NCBI RefSeq assembly: GCF_050485565.1
Contig: NZ_JBJHBQ010000003.1
Coordinates: forward strand, 124,001-188,000
Origin: Glycocaulis sp050485565
Lineage (GTDB): Bacteria; Pseudomonadota; Alphaproteobacteria; Caulobacterales; Maricaulaceae
Length of the DNA: 64,000 nucleotides
Reading direction: 5' to 3'
The notes beneath the pieces are model-generated. The model worked only from the letters and a program-made list of their open reading frames with translations, was not told the DNA's origin and made no database searches. Positions 23,854 through 33,534 of this stretch are shown here, one piece after another. Every line of letters starts with the position of its first letter. Positions within the stretch are counted from its first letter, which is position 1. A program made the translations under genes and the position numbers.

Positions 23854-24986
23854 CTCAGAACTCCGGTGAAGGCGGCCTGGGCAGCAATCCCTTCGCCCCG
23901 GCCGGTAAAGCCCAGCTTTTCGGTGGTGGTTGCCTTGATGTTCACGCGCGCCAGCGGCAGGCCGGTCAGCTCTGCAACACGCGCCCGCATCGCATCGCGT
24001 ACGGGGCCGATCTTCGGGCGCTCGCAGATGAGCGTGATATCGGCGTGAACCGGGCTTATGCCCGCCTCACGGGCCAGCTGCAGGGCGTGGGTAAGAAACT
24101 GCGCGCTGTCCGCGCCGCGCCAGCGCTCGTCACTGGGGGGAAAGTGCTGGCCGATATCGCCCGCACCGGCAGCGCCCAGAATGGCGTCCGTCAGGGCGTG
24201 CAGGCCGACATCGGCGTCGGAATGGCCTACCAGCGCCAGATCGCACGAAACGAACACGCCGCACAGATGGACGCCGTCTCCTGCCGTCAACCTGTGAACA
24301 TCGAAGCCCGTACCCATGACCGGCAGGCCGGACGGCCCGCCCAGCAGGGTTTCGGCGCGTGCAAAATCGTCCGGGTAGGTCACTTTGAATGCCGCCTCAT
24401 CGCCTTCAACCAGCTTAACCTGAAGGCCCGCCGCGCGGACCAGGGAAATTTCGTCGGGATAGTCCGTGCCGCGCGCCTCATCGAACGCCCAGCTCAAAGC
24501 GGCGAGGTGAAACGCCTGCGGCGTCTGAACCCGCATCAACCCGTCGCGGGACACGGCCTCGACGCCCGCCCCGGTTTCGCGCGCCAGCGCATCAGCGACG
24601 GGCAGGGCAGGCGCGGCACCCGATGTGTTCTCCAGCGCGTGCAGCAGGCGGTCAATGAGCGTCTGGCTCAATCCCGGACGCGCCGCATCATGCACGAAGA
24701 CAAGCGGCTGGCTGGCCCTGTCGATGCAGGTCTTTACCGAGCGCGTGCGGCTGGTCCCGCCCTCTACCAGCGTCACATCAAGCCCTTCGAGCGCCTTGGC
24801 GGCCATATCGATATGGTTTTCAGGCACGGCGATAATGATTTCCCGGCAGGCAGGGTGGCTGGCAAACGCCTCTACAGACCAGCGCAGCAAGGCCTTGCCC
24901 GCAACGGGCTCGAACTGCTTGGGTAGGCTGCGGCCAGCTCGCGTGCCACTGCCTGCGGCAACGATGCATGCACTGAATGGCGTCAT
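23850..24986 (-). CDS. ispDF: Bifunctional IspD/IspF of the MEP isoprenoid pathway
   Basis: Fusion of 2-C-methyl-D-erythritol 4-phosphate cytidylyltransferase and MECDP synthase. Residues 1-215 hold the nucleotidyltransferase (CIVAAGSGTRAGRSLPKQF, VHDAARPGLS). Residues ~220-378 hold IspF with the zinc ligands in GFDVHRL and GHSDADVGLHALTDAILGAA, then GDIGQHFPPSD and INIKATTTEKLGF. The ATG at 24986 is chosen because the IspD domain starts at once; a longer frame upstream lacks conservation. The fusion is standard in alphaproteobacteria. It is divergent from dusB. Confidence 0.95.
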   Translation of the reverse strand: MTPFSACIVAAGSGTRAGRSLPKQFEPVAGKALLRWSVEAFASHPACREIIIAVPENHIDMAAKALEGLDVTLVEGGTSRTRSVKTCIDRASQPLVFVHDAARPGLSQTLIDRLLHALENTSGAAPALPVADALARETGAGVEAVSRDGLMRVQTPQAFHLAALSWAFDEARGTDYPDEISLVRAAGLQVKLVEGDEAAFKVTYPDDFARAETLLGGPSGLPVMGTGFDVHRLTAGDGVHLCGVFVSCDLALVGHSDADVGLHALTDAILGAAGAGDIGQHFPPSDERWRGADSAQFLTHALQLAREAGISPVHADITLICERPKIGPVRDAMRARVAELTGLPLARVNIKATTTEKLGFTGRGEGIAAQAAFTGVLR

Positions 24987-25098
24987 CAGGTCTCTTTCGT
25001 GCAGCACTCTGGCACCAAAACCGTGCAGAGCGCTGTCCGGCGTCTGGCGGTCAGCGTCCATACACTGTATCTGCACGGCTATGACAAGGGTGTCACAT

Positions 25099-26109
25099 AT
25101 GGCCGAGGGGCCGGGTTTCAGCGTCGGCGCGGTGCGCGTGGACGTGCCATGCATTCTCGCGCCTATGTCTGGCGTCACCGACTATGCCATCCGCAAGCAG
25201 GCCAAAGCCTTCGGAGCGGGCCTTGTGGTATCCGAAATGGTGGCGTGTGAAACGCTGGCGCAGGGCCGTGCTGACGTGGTGCGCCGCATGGCGGGCGATG
25301 CAGATGTCGCGCCGCGCGTGATCCAGCTGGCAGGTCGCGAAGCGAAATGGATGGATATCGGCGCGCGCATCGCTGCTGATGCCGGGGCCGAGATCATCGA
25401 TATCAATATGGGCTGTCCGGCGCGGCAGGTGACGCGGGGCCTCTCCGGTTCCGCCCTGATGCGCGATCTCGACCATGCGCTGGAGCTGATCGAGGCGACG
25501 GTCAATGCCACCGATGTGCCGGTGACGCTGAAAATGCGCCTCGGCTGGGACCATGACACCATCAACGCGCCCCAGCTCGCGCGCCGTGCGCAGGATGCCG
25601 GTATCCAGATGGTCACCGTGCATGGCCGCACGCGCCAGCAATTCTACACCGGCACGGCCGACTGGGCGGCGGTGCGGCCCGTGAAGGACGCCGTATCCAT
25701 CCCGGTCGTCGTCAATGGCGACATCACCAATGCCGATGAGGCGCGCGCGGCGCTGGATCAATCTGGCGCGGACGCCGTGATGGTAGGCCGCGCCGCCACC
25801 GGGCGGCCCTGGCTGCCCGGTGCCATTGGCCGGGCATTGCTTGAGGGCGGCGATGCGCTCGATCCGCCCATGGCGGACATGATTGGCGCTCTGGTGCGGG
25901 CGACAGAGGACTCCGCGGCCCTTCATGGCGAAATTCTGGGCGTGCGCTGCATGCGCAAGCACTATGCGGGCTTTGTGGACCATCTGTTTGATGATCCGGG
26001 CGAGGCGCGTAACTGGCGCAGCGTGCTGTGCAAGGCGGCTAGCGTTACAGGGGCCATTGCCGGGCTGGAGCGTCTTGCCCGCGAAGCCGGGATACGCAGC
26101 GCCGCATGA
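25099..26109 (+). CDS. dusB: tRNA-dihydrouridine synthase (DusB/NifR3)
   Basis: Flavin enzyme reducing uridine in tRNA D-loops. The 336-residue TIM barrel shows APMSGVTDYAIRKQ, the catalytic Cys in DINMGCPARQVTRGLSGSALM, VTVHGRTRQQFYTGTADW, VVVNGDI and VMVGRAATGRPWL. An ATG at 25081 is an alternative start. In alphaproteobacteria this gene (nifR3) is the first of the ntr operon, as here, and ends in a four-base overlap with ntrB, so tRNA modification and nitrogen control are co-expressed. Confidence 0.94.
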   Translation: MAEGPGFSVGAVRVDVPCILAPMSGVTDYAIRKQAKAFGAGLVVSEMVACETLAQGRADVVRRMAGDADVAPRVIQLAGREAKWMDIGARIAADAGAEIIDINMGCPARQVTRGLSGSALMRDLDHALELIEATVNATDVPVTLKMRLGWDHDTINAPQLARRAQDAGIQMVTVHGRTRQQFYTGTADWAAVRPVKDAVSIPVVVNGDITNADEARAALDQSGADAVMVGRAATGRPWLPGAIGRALLEGGDALDPPMADMIGALVRATEDSAALHGEILGVRCMRKHYAGFVDHLFDDPGEARNWRSVLCKAASVTGAIAGLERLAREAGIRSAA

Positions 26110-27146
26110 ACCCGTCAGATGCCACGACCGCCCAGGCTGCCGATTATCTGCCCAGTGCGGTACTGCTCATCAATGCCGGTGGCATCATCTCCTACGTGAA
26201 CGACGCAGCCGAGGCGCTGTTCGAGCGATCCGCGCGGCGTCTGACCGGAGAGAGGCTGGACGGGCTGGGTCCGTGGGGCATGGCGGCCAGAACAGTGGCC
26301 AGCCGGGCGGTCGGCGAGGGCAGGGCGGTGTTCGCCCATGATGTACGTGTGGAGTTTCCCGACGGCACGCGCCGGGCAGCGATTGATGCCGCGCCTCACA
26401 AGGATGGTGCCTGTATCTCCATCCGCCTCTGGCCGGAGGCCGGTGCGGTCGCGCGCGGCGACCGGGCGGCCAACGCCGCAGCCGGATTTGGCCGAATGCT
26501 GTCGCACGAGCTGAAAAACCCGATGGCCGGCGCGCGCGGTGCCGCGCAGCTGATTGCCTCGTCGGCAGACCCTGAAACGGCGGAGATGGCCGCTCTCATC
26601 ATGGCAGAGCTGGACCGGGCGCTGCGCATCGCAGACCGCTGGAGCAAGGTGGGCGATATCGCGCCGCACCCGTTCGCGCCATTCAGCCTGAACGAAGTGG
26701 CCAGCGAGGCGCTGCGCTCCATGTCGGCGGCCAGCGGCAAGGGATTGGCATTGGTGGAGGATTATGATCCGTCCCTGCCGGACGCCTTTGGCGACCGCGA
26801 CCTTGTGCTTCAGGCCGTGCTGAACCTGCTCGTTAACGCCGCCGAGGCATTGGCAGACCGGGGCGATGGCGTCATCGAGATTACCACCCGCTATCGCACG
26901 GCGCGGCCAGGCGGGGTAGCACCTGAGGCACGCCTGCAGATTGACATCATGGACAATGGCCCCGGTGTTCCAGAGGAGCTGGGCGAGTCGATTTTCTCAC
27001 CCTTTGTCACCGGCAAGCCGGCGGGCGAGGGGCTGGGGCTGGCGCTAGTGTCGCGGGTAGCGGAGCTGCATGCCGGCGGGCTGGAATATGAAAGCCGGGC
27101 GGGACGCACCGTGTTCCGGATCTATCTGCGTGAGGAGGCGGCATGA
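26106..27146 (+). CDS. ntrB: Nitrogen-regulation sensor histidine kinase NtrB
   Basis: Soluble PII-controlled kinase/phosphatase for NtrC. A PAS domain occupies residues ~10-120 (INAGGIISYVNDAAEALFERS). The dimerisation domain has the phosphorylated His134 in MLSHELKNPMAGARGAAQLI. An HATPase_c domain (~215-346) has LNLLVNAAEAL, DIMDNGPGVPEE and GLGLALVSRVAELHAG. No transmembrane segments. The length of 346 residues is slightly short for the family. Overlaps on both sides (dusB, ntrC) show strict coupling. Its partner NtrC is unusual, so the downstream output may differ from enteric NtrBC. Confidence 0.93.
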   Translation: MNPSDATTAQAADYLPSAVLLINAGGIISYVNDAAEALFERSARRLTGERLDGLGPWGMAARTVASRAVGEGRAVFAHDVRVEFPDGTRRAAIDAAPHKDGACISIRLWPEAGAVARGDRAANAAAGFGRMLSHELKNPMAGARGAAQLIASSADPETAEMAALIMAELDRALRIADRWSKVGDIAPHPFAPFSLNEVASEALRSMSAASGKGLALVEDYDPSLPDAFGDRDLVLQAVLNLLVNAAEALADRGDGVIEITTRYRTARPGGVAPEARLQIDIMDNGPGVPEELGESIFSPFVTGKPAGEGLGLALVSRVAELHAGGLEYESRAGRTVFRIYLREEAA

Positions 27147-28435
27147 CACAGGATAGTGGCGGCGGACGGCGCATTCTCGTCCTTGAAGATGATGAGACCT
27201 TGCGCCTGGTCATCTCGCGCGCGCTTACCCGGGCAGGCTTTGACGTGCGCGCTACCGCCTCGCCCTCATCAGCCATTGAGCGGATGGCGCGGCGCGACGC
27301 TGACCTTCTGGTGGCGGACGTGCTGCTGGGCGATGAAAACTTTCTCGACCGGCTGGAAGAGCTGCAGCATGTCCGGCCCGACGCGCCGGTACTGGTTATC
27401 AGTGCGCAGACGACGGCGGCCACAGCCATTCAGGCGGTCCGCGGCGGGGCGTATGAATACCTGCCCAAGCCGTTCGATCTTGATGATCTGGTAGATGCCG
27501 CCTGCCGCGCGCTCGATACCGGCGAGCGGGCAGGCCAGCAACGCTCCGGCGCTAACCCCTTCCCGGATCTCGTTGGGCGGTCCCCGGCCATGCAGACAGC
27601 CTTCCGCCTGCTGGCGCGCCTGTCGCGCGTTAGCGCGCCTGTCCTCTTCACCGGGCCGGACGGGTCTGGCCGGGCCAGCGCGGCGCGCACGCTTCACCGG
27701 GCCAGCAAGCCGGGCAAAGCCTTGGTCGAGGCCGGGCCTGACCGGCTGAAACGCGAAGGCGTGCAGGTGTTTTCCGAGGCCAGTGGTTCAGGCTTGCTGC
27801 TGCGCCGCGCCGAGCGCTGGGACGACGCCGTTCAGGACATGGTTCTTGAGCAGCTTGACCAGATGGGGGACACCCGCCTTTACGTCACCGCTCTGGCCGA
27901 TGTGCGTACCGTCATGGCACCGGCCTTGTTCGAGCGTCTGGCGGTCGGCCATGTCGAGCTGCCGCCTCTGCGTACGCGCGGCGAGGACCGCGTGCGCCTG
28001 TTCGAGCATTTCCTGAAAAAGCACGGACGCACTGACTTTGCGATTGCCCGCGACGCGGCAGAATTCATCAACGCCTATCCCTGGCCCGGCGAAGTGGCCG
28101 AGCTGGAGCGCAGCGCCGCGCGCCTCGCCGTGCAGGGCGACAAGGGAACGCTGGGGCTTGCGGCTCTGCAGGAGGCGCTGGCGGCACCGGCAGCGCCGGG
28201 CACCGGGGCGGTCCTGGAAGATGCCGTGCGCGCTTTTGTCGGCTCCCGGCTGAGCGAGCATAGCCAGGATGTGGCAAATGATGTGGCGGCCATCGTGGAC
28301 AAGGCGATGATTGAAACCGTGCTGGCCCACACCGGCGGAGTGCGGCGCGATGCGGCCCGATATCTGGGACTGAACCGCAACACGCTCGCTCGCCGCCTGA
28401 CGGCGCTGGGCATGGATGGCGGTGGTGAGGAATAG
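27143..28435 (+). CDS. ntrC: NtrC-family response regulator with degenerate AAA+ domain
   Basis: 430 residues. The receiver is intact (acidic EDD, Asp59 in DLLVADVLLGDEN, Lys109 in YLPKPFD). The central domain keeps length landmarks such as PDLVGRSPAMQ, LPPLRTRGEDRVRLF and YPWPGEVAELE. However, the Walker A is GPDGSGRA (Lys replaced by Arg), no GAFTGA loop exists, and the Walker B motif GGTLFLDE is absent. The C-terminal Fis helix-turn-helix (RRDAARYLGLNRNTLARRL) is complete. It can probably bind DNA in response to phosphorylation but should not hydrolyse ATP or remodel sigma-54. Loss of GAFTGA is known for Rhodobacter capsulatus NtrC; this loss is deeper. It overlaps ntrB by four bases. Confidence 0.9.
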   Translation: MTQDSGGGRRILVLEDDETLRLVISRALTRAGFDVRATASPSSAIERMARRDADLLVADVLLGDENFLDRLEELQHVRPDAPVLVISAQTTAATAIQAVRGGAYEYLPKPFDLDDLVDAACRALDTGERAGQQRSGANPFPDLVGRSPAMQTAFRLLARLSRVSAPVLFTGPDGSGRASAARTLHRASKPGKALVEAGPDRLKREGVQVFSEASGSGLLLRRAERWDDAVQDMVLEQLDQMGDTRLYVTALADVRTVMAPALFERLAVGHVELPPLRTRGEDRVRLFEHFLKKHGRTDFAIARDAAEFINAYPWPGEVAELERSAARLAVQGDKGTLGLAALQEALAAPAAPGTGAVLEDAVRAFVGSRLSEHSQDVANDVAAIVDKAMIETVLAHTGGVRRDAARYLGLNRNTLARRLTALGMDGGGEE

Positions 28436-28512
28436 TTGCAACACTAGGCGTTGATATTTGGCCACACCCGGTCCAACATGCGCCGGGGCGTATCGAACAT
28501 AGGCGCATCAGC

Positions 28513-30732
28513 TTGCCATCCTGGCTCAAAAACAGTGTCGAATCCCTGCGTATGTCGCTCTTCGCCACCGGCTTTCTCGTGGCGGCGATCGGCGTGGTTG
28601 CGTGCGCGGTTCTGGCCGTCTCCGAGCAGGGCGCGATCGGCTCTCTGGCCCCGCTATTCTACACCCTGCTGACAATATCGGCTTTCATCATCGCGGCTCT
28701 GGCCGGCGCGGTCAGTGTTAGAGCGGCCCGCATTTTCATGGGGCGGCGCTTTGGCGCGCCCGCACCACGCCTGCATATGCGCTTCATGGCGCTGTTTGCG
28801 CTGGCGGCGGTGGCACCCTCCATCCTGATGGCCTTGCTGCTGGCGCTGGTGCTGGGCCGAGGTGTCGAGTTCTGGTTCGGTGAGCGGGTCACCACCCTTG
28901 TCGAGACCATGGCCGAGGTCGGGCGCGCGCAAGCGCCGCTGGAGCTGAATCTGGCCGAACTGCAACTGGTCAGCATGGCGGGCGATCTGTCCTACCCCGA
29001 AGCCGTCGCGGCGATGAGCGAGAGCCGTATCGAGTACACGCAATATCTGCGCAATCAGGCCATCGGGCGTAATTTCGCTGCCGCCTACGTCATTGACAGC
29101 CAGTCGACCGTGCTGGCGCGCGCCGAGGCACCGGGCGCGCCGCCCTTCGTAGCTCCGTCACAGCTGATGTACGAGTTCGCAGCATCGCGCGATATCGGCG
29201 TGAGCGACCCGACACAGCGCGAGGATGGTCCGGCTTATGTGCGCCTGATGGTGAACCTGCCCGCCTATGACGACGCCTATCTCTATGTGGTCTGGTACGT
29301 GGATCTGGGCGTGCTGACCGCTGCCGAGGAGGCAACCGCCTCCTACCGGCAGGCCGTGGCGCGCGAGGAGGGGATGCGCCAGGTCTTCATCCTGGTCTAT
29401 TTCGCGGCTGTGGCGCTGATCCTGGTCGGCGCGCTATGGCTCGCCCTGAGCGCGGCCACGCGCGTGGTGACGCCGGTTGCCCGCCTCGTAGGCGCAGCTG
29501 AGCGGGTCCGCCGCGGCGATCTCGATGCCCGCGTTCTGGTCCAGCGCGAGGATGACGAGATCGCTGCTCTTGGCCGCGCCTTCAACAGGATGACGCGCCA
29601 GCTGAACAGCCAGCGGCGCGCTTTGCTGGAGGCCAATGCGGAATCGGAAAGCCGGCGCAATTTCATCGAAGCCGTGCTGACAGGCGTCAGCGCAGGCGTG
29701 GTGGGGCTGGATCCGCAAAACCGCATCACGCTGGTCAACCGCTCCGCCGAAACCCTGCTGGATGTGGAGGCAGGCACGCTCACGGGCGAGCCGGTGGACA
29801 CCGTGCTGGGTATGTTTGCGCCCATCGTCGAGGAGGCACGGCGCTCGCGCGCGGTCCTTATCGAGCGGCAGATCGACATTCCTGGCAATGACGGCGCGCT
29901 GCTCAATCTGAATGTGCGCGCCTCTACCGACGATGAGGGTGAGCTGGTTATCACCTTTGACGATGTGACGCGGCTGGTCTCGGCCCAGCGCAACGCCGCA
30001 TGGCGCGATGTCGCGCGCCGCATCGCGCACGAGATCAAGAACCCGCTGACCCCGATCCAGCTATCGGCAGAGCGTATCCGGCGCAAATACCGCAGCGAGA
30101 TACCTGACGATCAGGCCGAGATTTTCGACAAATGCATCGAGACCATTGTCCGTCAGGTCAGCGATATTGGCCGGATGGTCGACGAGTTCTCGGCGTTCGC
30201 GCGTATGCCGACGCCGAAGATGGAGGCCGCCGACCTGGTGGGCGTCGTGGAGGGGGCCGTGTTCTCGCAGCGCGTCGCGTCGCCGCGCATCAAGCTGCCG
30301 CTGGAGACGCCAGACCATCCGGTCATCGTGGAGTGCGATAGCCGCCTTACGGCGCAGGCGCTGGCCAATATCCTGAAAAACGCCGGTGAAAGCGTGCTGG
30401 CGCGGCTGGATGAGGACGGAGCCAAGCAGGGCGGGGAGATATCCGTCGCTCTGAAAGTGGTGGATGACACGGCCGTGATCGAGGTGCGCGATAACGGGCT
30501 TGGATGGCCCTTTGCCGACCGCGCAAAGCTGACCGAACCCTATATGACGACACGCGAGAAGGGGACTGGCCTGGGCCTCGCCATTGTGCGGCGGGTCATG
30601 GAAGACCATGGCGGCCGGCTGGAGCTTGATGAACGCGAGGATGGCAATCGCGGCGCGCTGGTCCGGTTGGCCTTTCCCTTGCTTGAAACAACGAACGCGG
30701 CCAATGAGTCCGCACTGTCCCGAGAGGCATAA
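28513..30732 (+). CDS. ntrY: Membrane sensor histidine kinase NtrY
   Basis: Sensor of the NtrYX system, linked to nitrogen metabolism, envelope and redox adaptation. Three N-terminal transmembrane helices (about residues 16-110), a periplasmic region, a fourth helix (~295-320), HAMP (RRGDLDARVLVQREDDE), PAS (~385-480), dimerisation helix with His506 in RRIAHEIKNPLTPIQL, and HATPase (DNGLGWPF, GTGLGLAIVRRVMEDHGG). The TTG at 28513 gives 739 residues, the usual size; the first ATG is 13 codons later (28552). It is four bases before ntrX. Confidence 0.93.
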   Translation: MPSWLKNSVESLRMSLFATGFLVAAIGVVACAVLAVSEQGAIGSLAPLFYTLLTISAFIIAALAGAVSVRAARIFMGRRFGAPAPRLHMRFMALFALAAVAPSILMALLLALVLGRGVEFWFGERVTTLVETMAEVGRAQAPLELNLAELQLVSMAGDLSYPEAVAAMSESRIEYTQYLRNQAIGRNFAAAYVIDSQSTVLARAEAPGAPPFVAPSQLMYEFAASRDIGVSDPTQREDGPAYVRLMVNLPAYDDAYLYVVWYVDLGVLTAAEEATASYRQAVAREEGMRQVFILVYFAAVALILVGALWLALSAATRVVTPVARLVGAAERVRRGDLDARVLVQREDDEIAALGRAFNRMTRQLNSQRRALLEANAESESRRNFIEAVLTGVSAGVVGLDPQNRITLVNRSAETLLDVEAGTLTGEPVDTVLGMFAPIVEEARRSRAVLIERQIDIPGNDGALLNLNVRASTDDEGELVITFDDVTRLVSAQRNAAWRDVARRIAHEIKNPLTPIQLSAERIRRKYRSEIPDDQAEIFDKCIETIVRQVSDIGRMVDEFSAFARMPTPKMEAADLVGVVEGAVFSQRVASPRIKLPLETPDHPVIVECDSRLTAQALANILKNAGESVLARLDEDGAKQGGEISVALKVVDDTAVIEVRDNGLGWPFADRAKLTEPYMTTREKGTGLGLAIVRRVMEDHGGRLELDEREDGNRGALVRLAFPLLETTNAANESALSREA

Positions 30733-30735
30733 CGC

Positions 30736-32157
30736 ATGGCACACGACATTCTGGTCGTTGATGATGAAGCCGATATCCGCGAGCTGATCGGCGGCTTGCT
30801 GGAAGACGAAGGGTATATGGCGCGCTATGCCGGCGACGCCGACGAGGCGCTGGCCGCTGTGCGCCAGCGCAAACCCTCGCTGGCCATCCTCGATGTCTGG
30901 CTGCAGGGCAGCCGCCTGGACGGTATCGCACTGCTGGATGAAATCCGCGCGGCCGATCCCGGACTGCCCGTTATCGTCATTTCCGGGCACGGCACGATCG
31001 AGACCGCCGTGGCGGCCATCCGCAAGGGTGCTTACGATTTCATCGAAAAGCCGTTCAAGTCCGACAAGCTGCTGTTGACGGTGGAACGCGCCCTTGAAGC
31101 CAGCCAGCTGCGCCGCGAAGTGGCCGAGCTGCGTGCCCGCACCGAAATGCATAACGAGCTGATCGGTAAATCAACAGCGGCAAACCAGCTTCGCCAGACA
31201 ATTGACAGGGTTGCAGCAGCTAATTCACGCGTGCTGATAAGTGGTCCCGCTGGGTCCGGCAAGGAGCTGATTGCCCGGCTTATCCACGCGCGGTCTCCGC
31301 GCGCGGGTGGAAACTTTGTGCCGGTCAGTGCGGCCATGATGAACCCTGACCGGGTTGAGGAGGAGCTGTTCGGCGCCGAACGCACCGATGGAAGCGTTGA
31401 ACGTGTCGGCCTGCTGGAGCAGGCCCATGGCGGCACGCTATTCCTCGATGAAGTCGGTGACATGCCGCTGGCGACTCAAGGCAAGCTGTTGCGCATGCTG
31501 GTGGAGCAGCGCTTCCGGCGCATGGGCGGCGGCGTGGACGTGGAAGTGAACGTGCGTGTGCTGTCGTCCAGCTCGCGTGATTTGCGCGCGCTGATCGGGC
31601 AGGGGCGCTTCCGCGAGGATCTCTATCATCGGCTGGCGGTCGTGCCGATCGACGTGCCGCCATTGTCGGACCGGCGCGAAGACATTCCGCTGCTGGTGAG
31701 CCACTTCCTGGAGCGTCTGACGGCCATGTCGGGCCTGACCCCGCGCAAGATCGGACCTGACGCCATGGCGGCCCTGCAGGCGCATAGCTGGCCCGGCAAT
31801 GTCCGCCAGCTGCGCAATAATGTGGAGCGCGTGCTCATTCTGGCTACAGGAGACCCGAACGAGGCCATCACCCTTGATGCGCTGCCTTCAGAGGTCGTGG
31901 GACGCGATAGCGGTCCTGGCGGACTGGATACAGAGCGGATGATTGCGCTGCCCCTGCGCGATGCACGCGAGAATTTCGAGCGTGAATACCTCAAGGCGCA
32001 GATCAGCCGGTTTGGCGGCAATATCTCGCGTACAGCCACGTTTATCGGTATGGAGCGCTCCGCCCTGCACCGTAAGCTGAAAAGCCTTGGCGTGGGCGCA
32101 ACAGATCGCGGTGAGGGCGATGGCGATGACACTCCTGCCACGGGGAGTGAAGGCTGA
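30736..32157 (+). CDS. ntrX: Response regulator NtrX
   Basis: Receiver (Asp53 in LAILDVWLQGSR, Lys in FIEKPFKSD), AAA+ domain with intact Walker A (SGPAGSGKELIAR) and Walker B (GGTLFLDEVGDM), and a C-terminal Fis-like helix-turn-helix (GGNISRTATFIGMERSALHRKLKSLG). The sigma-54 contact loop GAFTGA is replaced by GAERTDGSVERVG. Absence of GAFTGA is common in alphaproteobacterial NtrX, which acts at sigma-70 promoters. At 473 residues it is normal. The stop shares one base with the trkA start. Confidence 0.94.
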   Translation: MAHDILVVDDEADIRELIGGLLEDEGYMARYAGDADEALAAVRQRKPSLAILDVWLQGSRLDGIALLDEIRAADPGLPVIVISGHGTIETAVAAIRKGAYDFIEKPFKSDKLLLTVERALEASQLRREVAELRARTEMHNELIGKSTAANQLRQTIDRVAAANSRVLISGPAGSGKELIARLIHARSPRAGGNFVPVSAAMMNPDRVEEELFGAERTDGSVERVGLLEQAHGGTLFLDEVGDMPLATQGKLLRMLVEQRFRRMGGGVDVEVNVRVLSSSSRDLRALIGQGRFREDLYHRLAVVPIDVPPLSDRREDIPLLVSHFLERLTAMSGLTPRKIGPDAMAALQAHSWPGNVRQLRNNVERVLILATGDPNEAITLDALPSEVVGRDSGPGGLDTERMIALPLRDARENFEREYLKAQISRFGGNISRTATFIGMERSALHRKLKSLGVGATDRGEGDGDDTPATGSEG

Positions 32158-33530
32158 TGAAAGCCGTCGTCTGCGGAGCCGGGCGGGTAGGGTACGGCAT
32201 CGCCCGCGAGCTGGCCGCCGAAGGCAATTCGGTCACGGTGGTGGACTGGTCGCAAACGCTGATCGACCGGGTGACAACCGATCTGGATGTACGCGGCGTG
32301 CTGGGCCATGGCTCGCACCCCGATACGCTGGAACGCGCCGGTATTGCCGATGCCGACCTGCTGGTCGCCGTTACCTATTCGGACGAAACGAACATGGTCG
32401 CGTGCCAGGTGGCGCATTCGATTTTCGATACGCCGCTGAAGATCGCCCGCGTGCGCGCCCAGAGTTATCTGGCAAAGTCCTGGAGAGACCTGTTTGCGCG
32501 CGGCGCGTTGCCCATCGATGTGACGATCTCGCCGGAGCTGGAGGTCAGCCGCTCCATCCTGCAGCGTCTGGAAACGCCGGGGGCGTCGGCAACGGCGCCT
32601 TTTGCCAATAACCGGCTTCAGCTTCTGGGCCTGCGGGTGGATGACGGCTCTCCCATCGCCGGCACCAATCGCGAGCATCTGCGTGAGCTGTTTCCCGATC
32701 TGGGCATGGATGTTGTCGGCGTTCGCCGCGATAGCGGGGTGTTCATTCCCGAAGACCGCGATCCGCTCAGTGTCGGTGATGACGCCTATGTGGCCGTCGC
32801 CGGGCCGCATGTGCCACGGGTGCTGGATGTTTTCGGCCATCAGGTTCAGCGCGCGCGCCGCGTGGTGATTATCGGGGCCGGCAATATCGGCGTGTATGTG
32901 GCGCGGGCGCTGGAGCGCATGGCGGGGGTACGTGTACGGATCATCGAGGCGGACAAGGCAAGGGCGGAACGCGCCGCTGACAGCCTGTCGCGCACCGTTG
33001 TCCTCCATGGCGATGGTCTTGACCGCCGCCTGCTGCGTGAAGCGGGCGTCGAGGACGCGGAACTCGCGATCTGTCTGACCAATGACGACAAGGTCAATCT
33101 GCTGTCGGCGGTCATGGCCAAGCGCGAAGGCGCGCAGCGCACGCTCTGCCTCGTCAACGAGCCGGGGCTGAAGGATGTCCGCACCGAGCTGGGGATCGAC
33201 ATCATGATCGATCCGCGCGGCGTCACCGTGTCCACCATCCTCCAGCACATACGCCGCGGGCGTATTACCGGCCTGCAGACGCTGGCCGACGGTCAGGCCG
33301 AGGCACTGGAGGGCGTGGCGCTGGCCACATCGCCGCTGGTGGGCAAGTCGCTGCGCGATCTGGAATTGCCTGAAGACGTCTCGGTCTGCGCGCTTGTGCG
33401 CGGCGAGAAGGTCTATTTCCGCCGGGACAATGTGACGATCGAGACCAATGACCGGCTGGTAGTGTTTGCCCTGAAAGCGGCCGTTCCCAAGGTGGAGCAG
33501 CTCTTCCGGGTTTCCCTCGAATATTTCTGA
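32157..33530 (+). CDS. trkA: Trk potassium uptake regulatory protein TrkA
   Basis: Cytoplasmic NAD(H)-binding gating subunit of the Trk potassium channel. Two tandem RCK units are visible in 457 residues: the first begins MKAVVCGAGRVGYGIARELA, the second VVIIGAGNIGVYVARALERM (~residue 237). Each is followed by a TrkA-C domain (SIQR- and QTLADGQAEALEG-type regions). It directly overlaps ntrX and precedes trkH by four bases, giving the conserved ntrYX-trkAH layout in which potassium uptake is under nitrogen/redox control. Confidence 0.94.
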   Translation: MKAVVCGAGRVGYGIARELAAEGNSVTVVDWSQTLIDRVTTDLDVRGVLGHGSHPDTLERAGIADADLLVAVTYSDETNMVACQVAHSIFDTPLKIARVRAQSYLAKSWRDLFARGALPIDVTISPELEVSRSILQRLETPGASATAPFANNRLQLLGLRVDDGSPIAGTNREHLRELFPDLGMDVVGVRRDSGVFIPEDRDPLSVGDDAYVAVAGPHVPRVLDVFGHQVQRARRVVIIGAGNIGVYVARALERMAGVRVRIIEADKARAERAADSLSRTVVLHGDGLDRRLLREAGVEDAELAICLTNDDKVNLLSAVMAKREGAQRTLCLVNEPGLKDVRTELGIDIMIDPRGVTVSTILQHIRRGRITGLQTLADGQAEALEGVALATSPLVGKSLRDLELPEDVSVCALVRGEKVYFRRDNVTIETNDRLVVFALKAAVPKVEQLFRVSLEYF

Positions 33531-33534
33531 TCCC

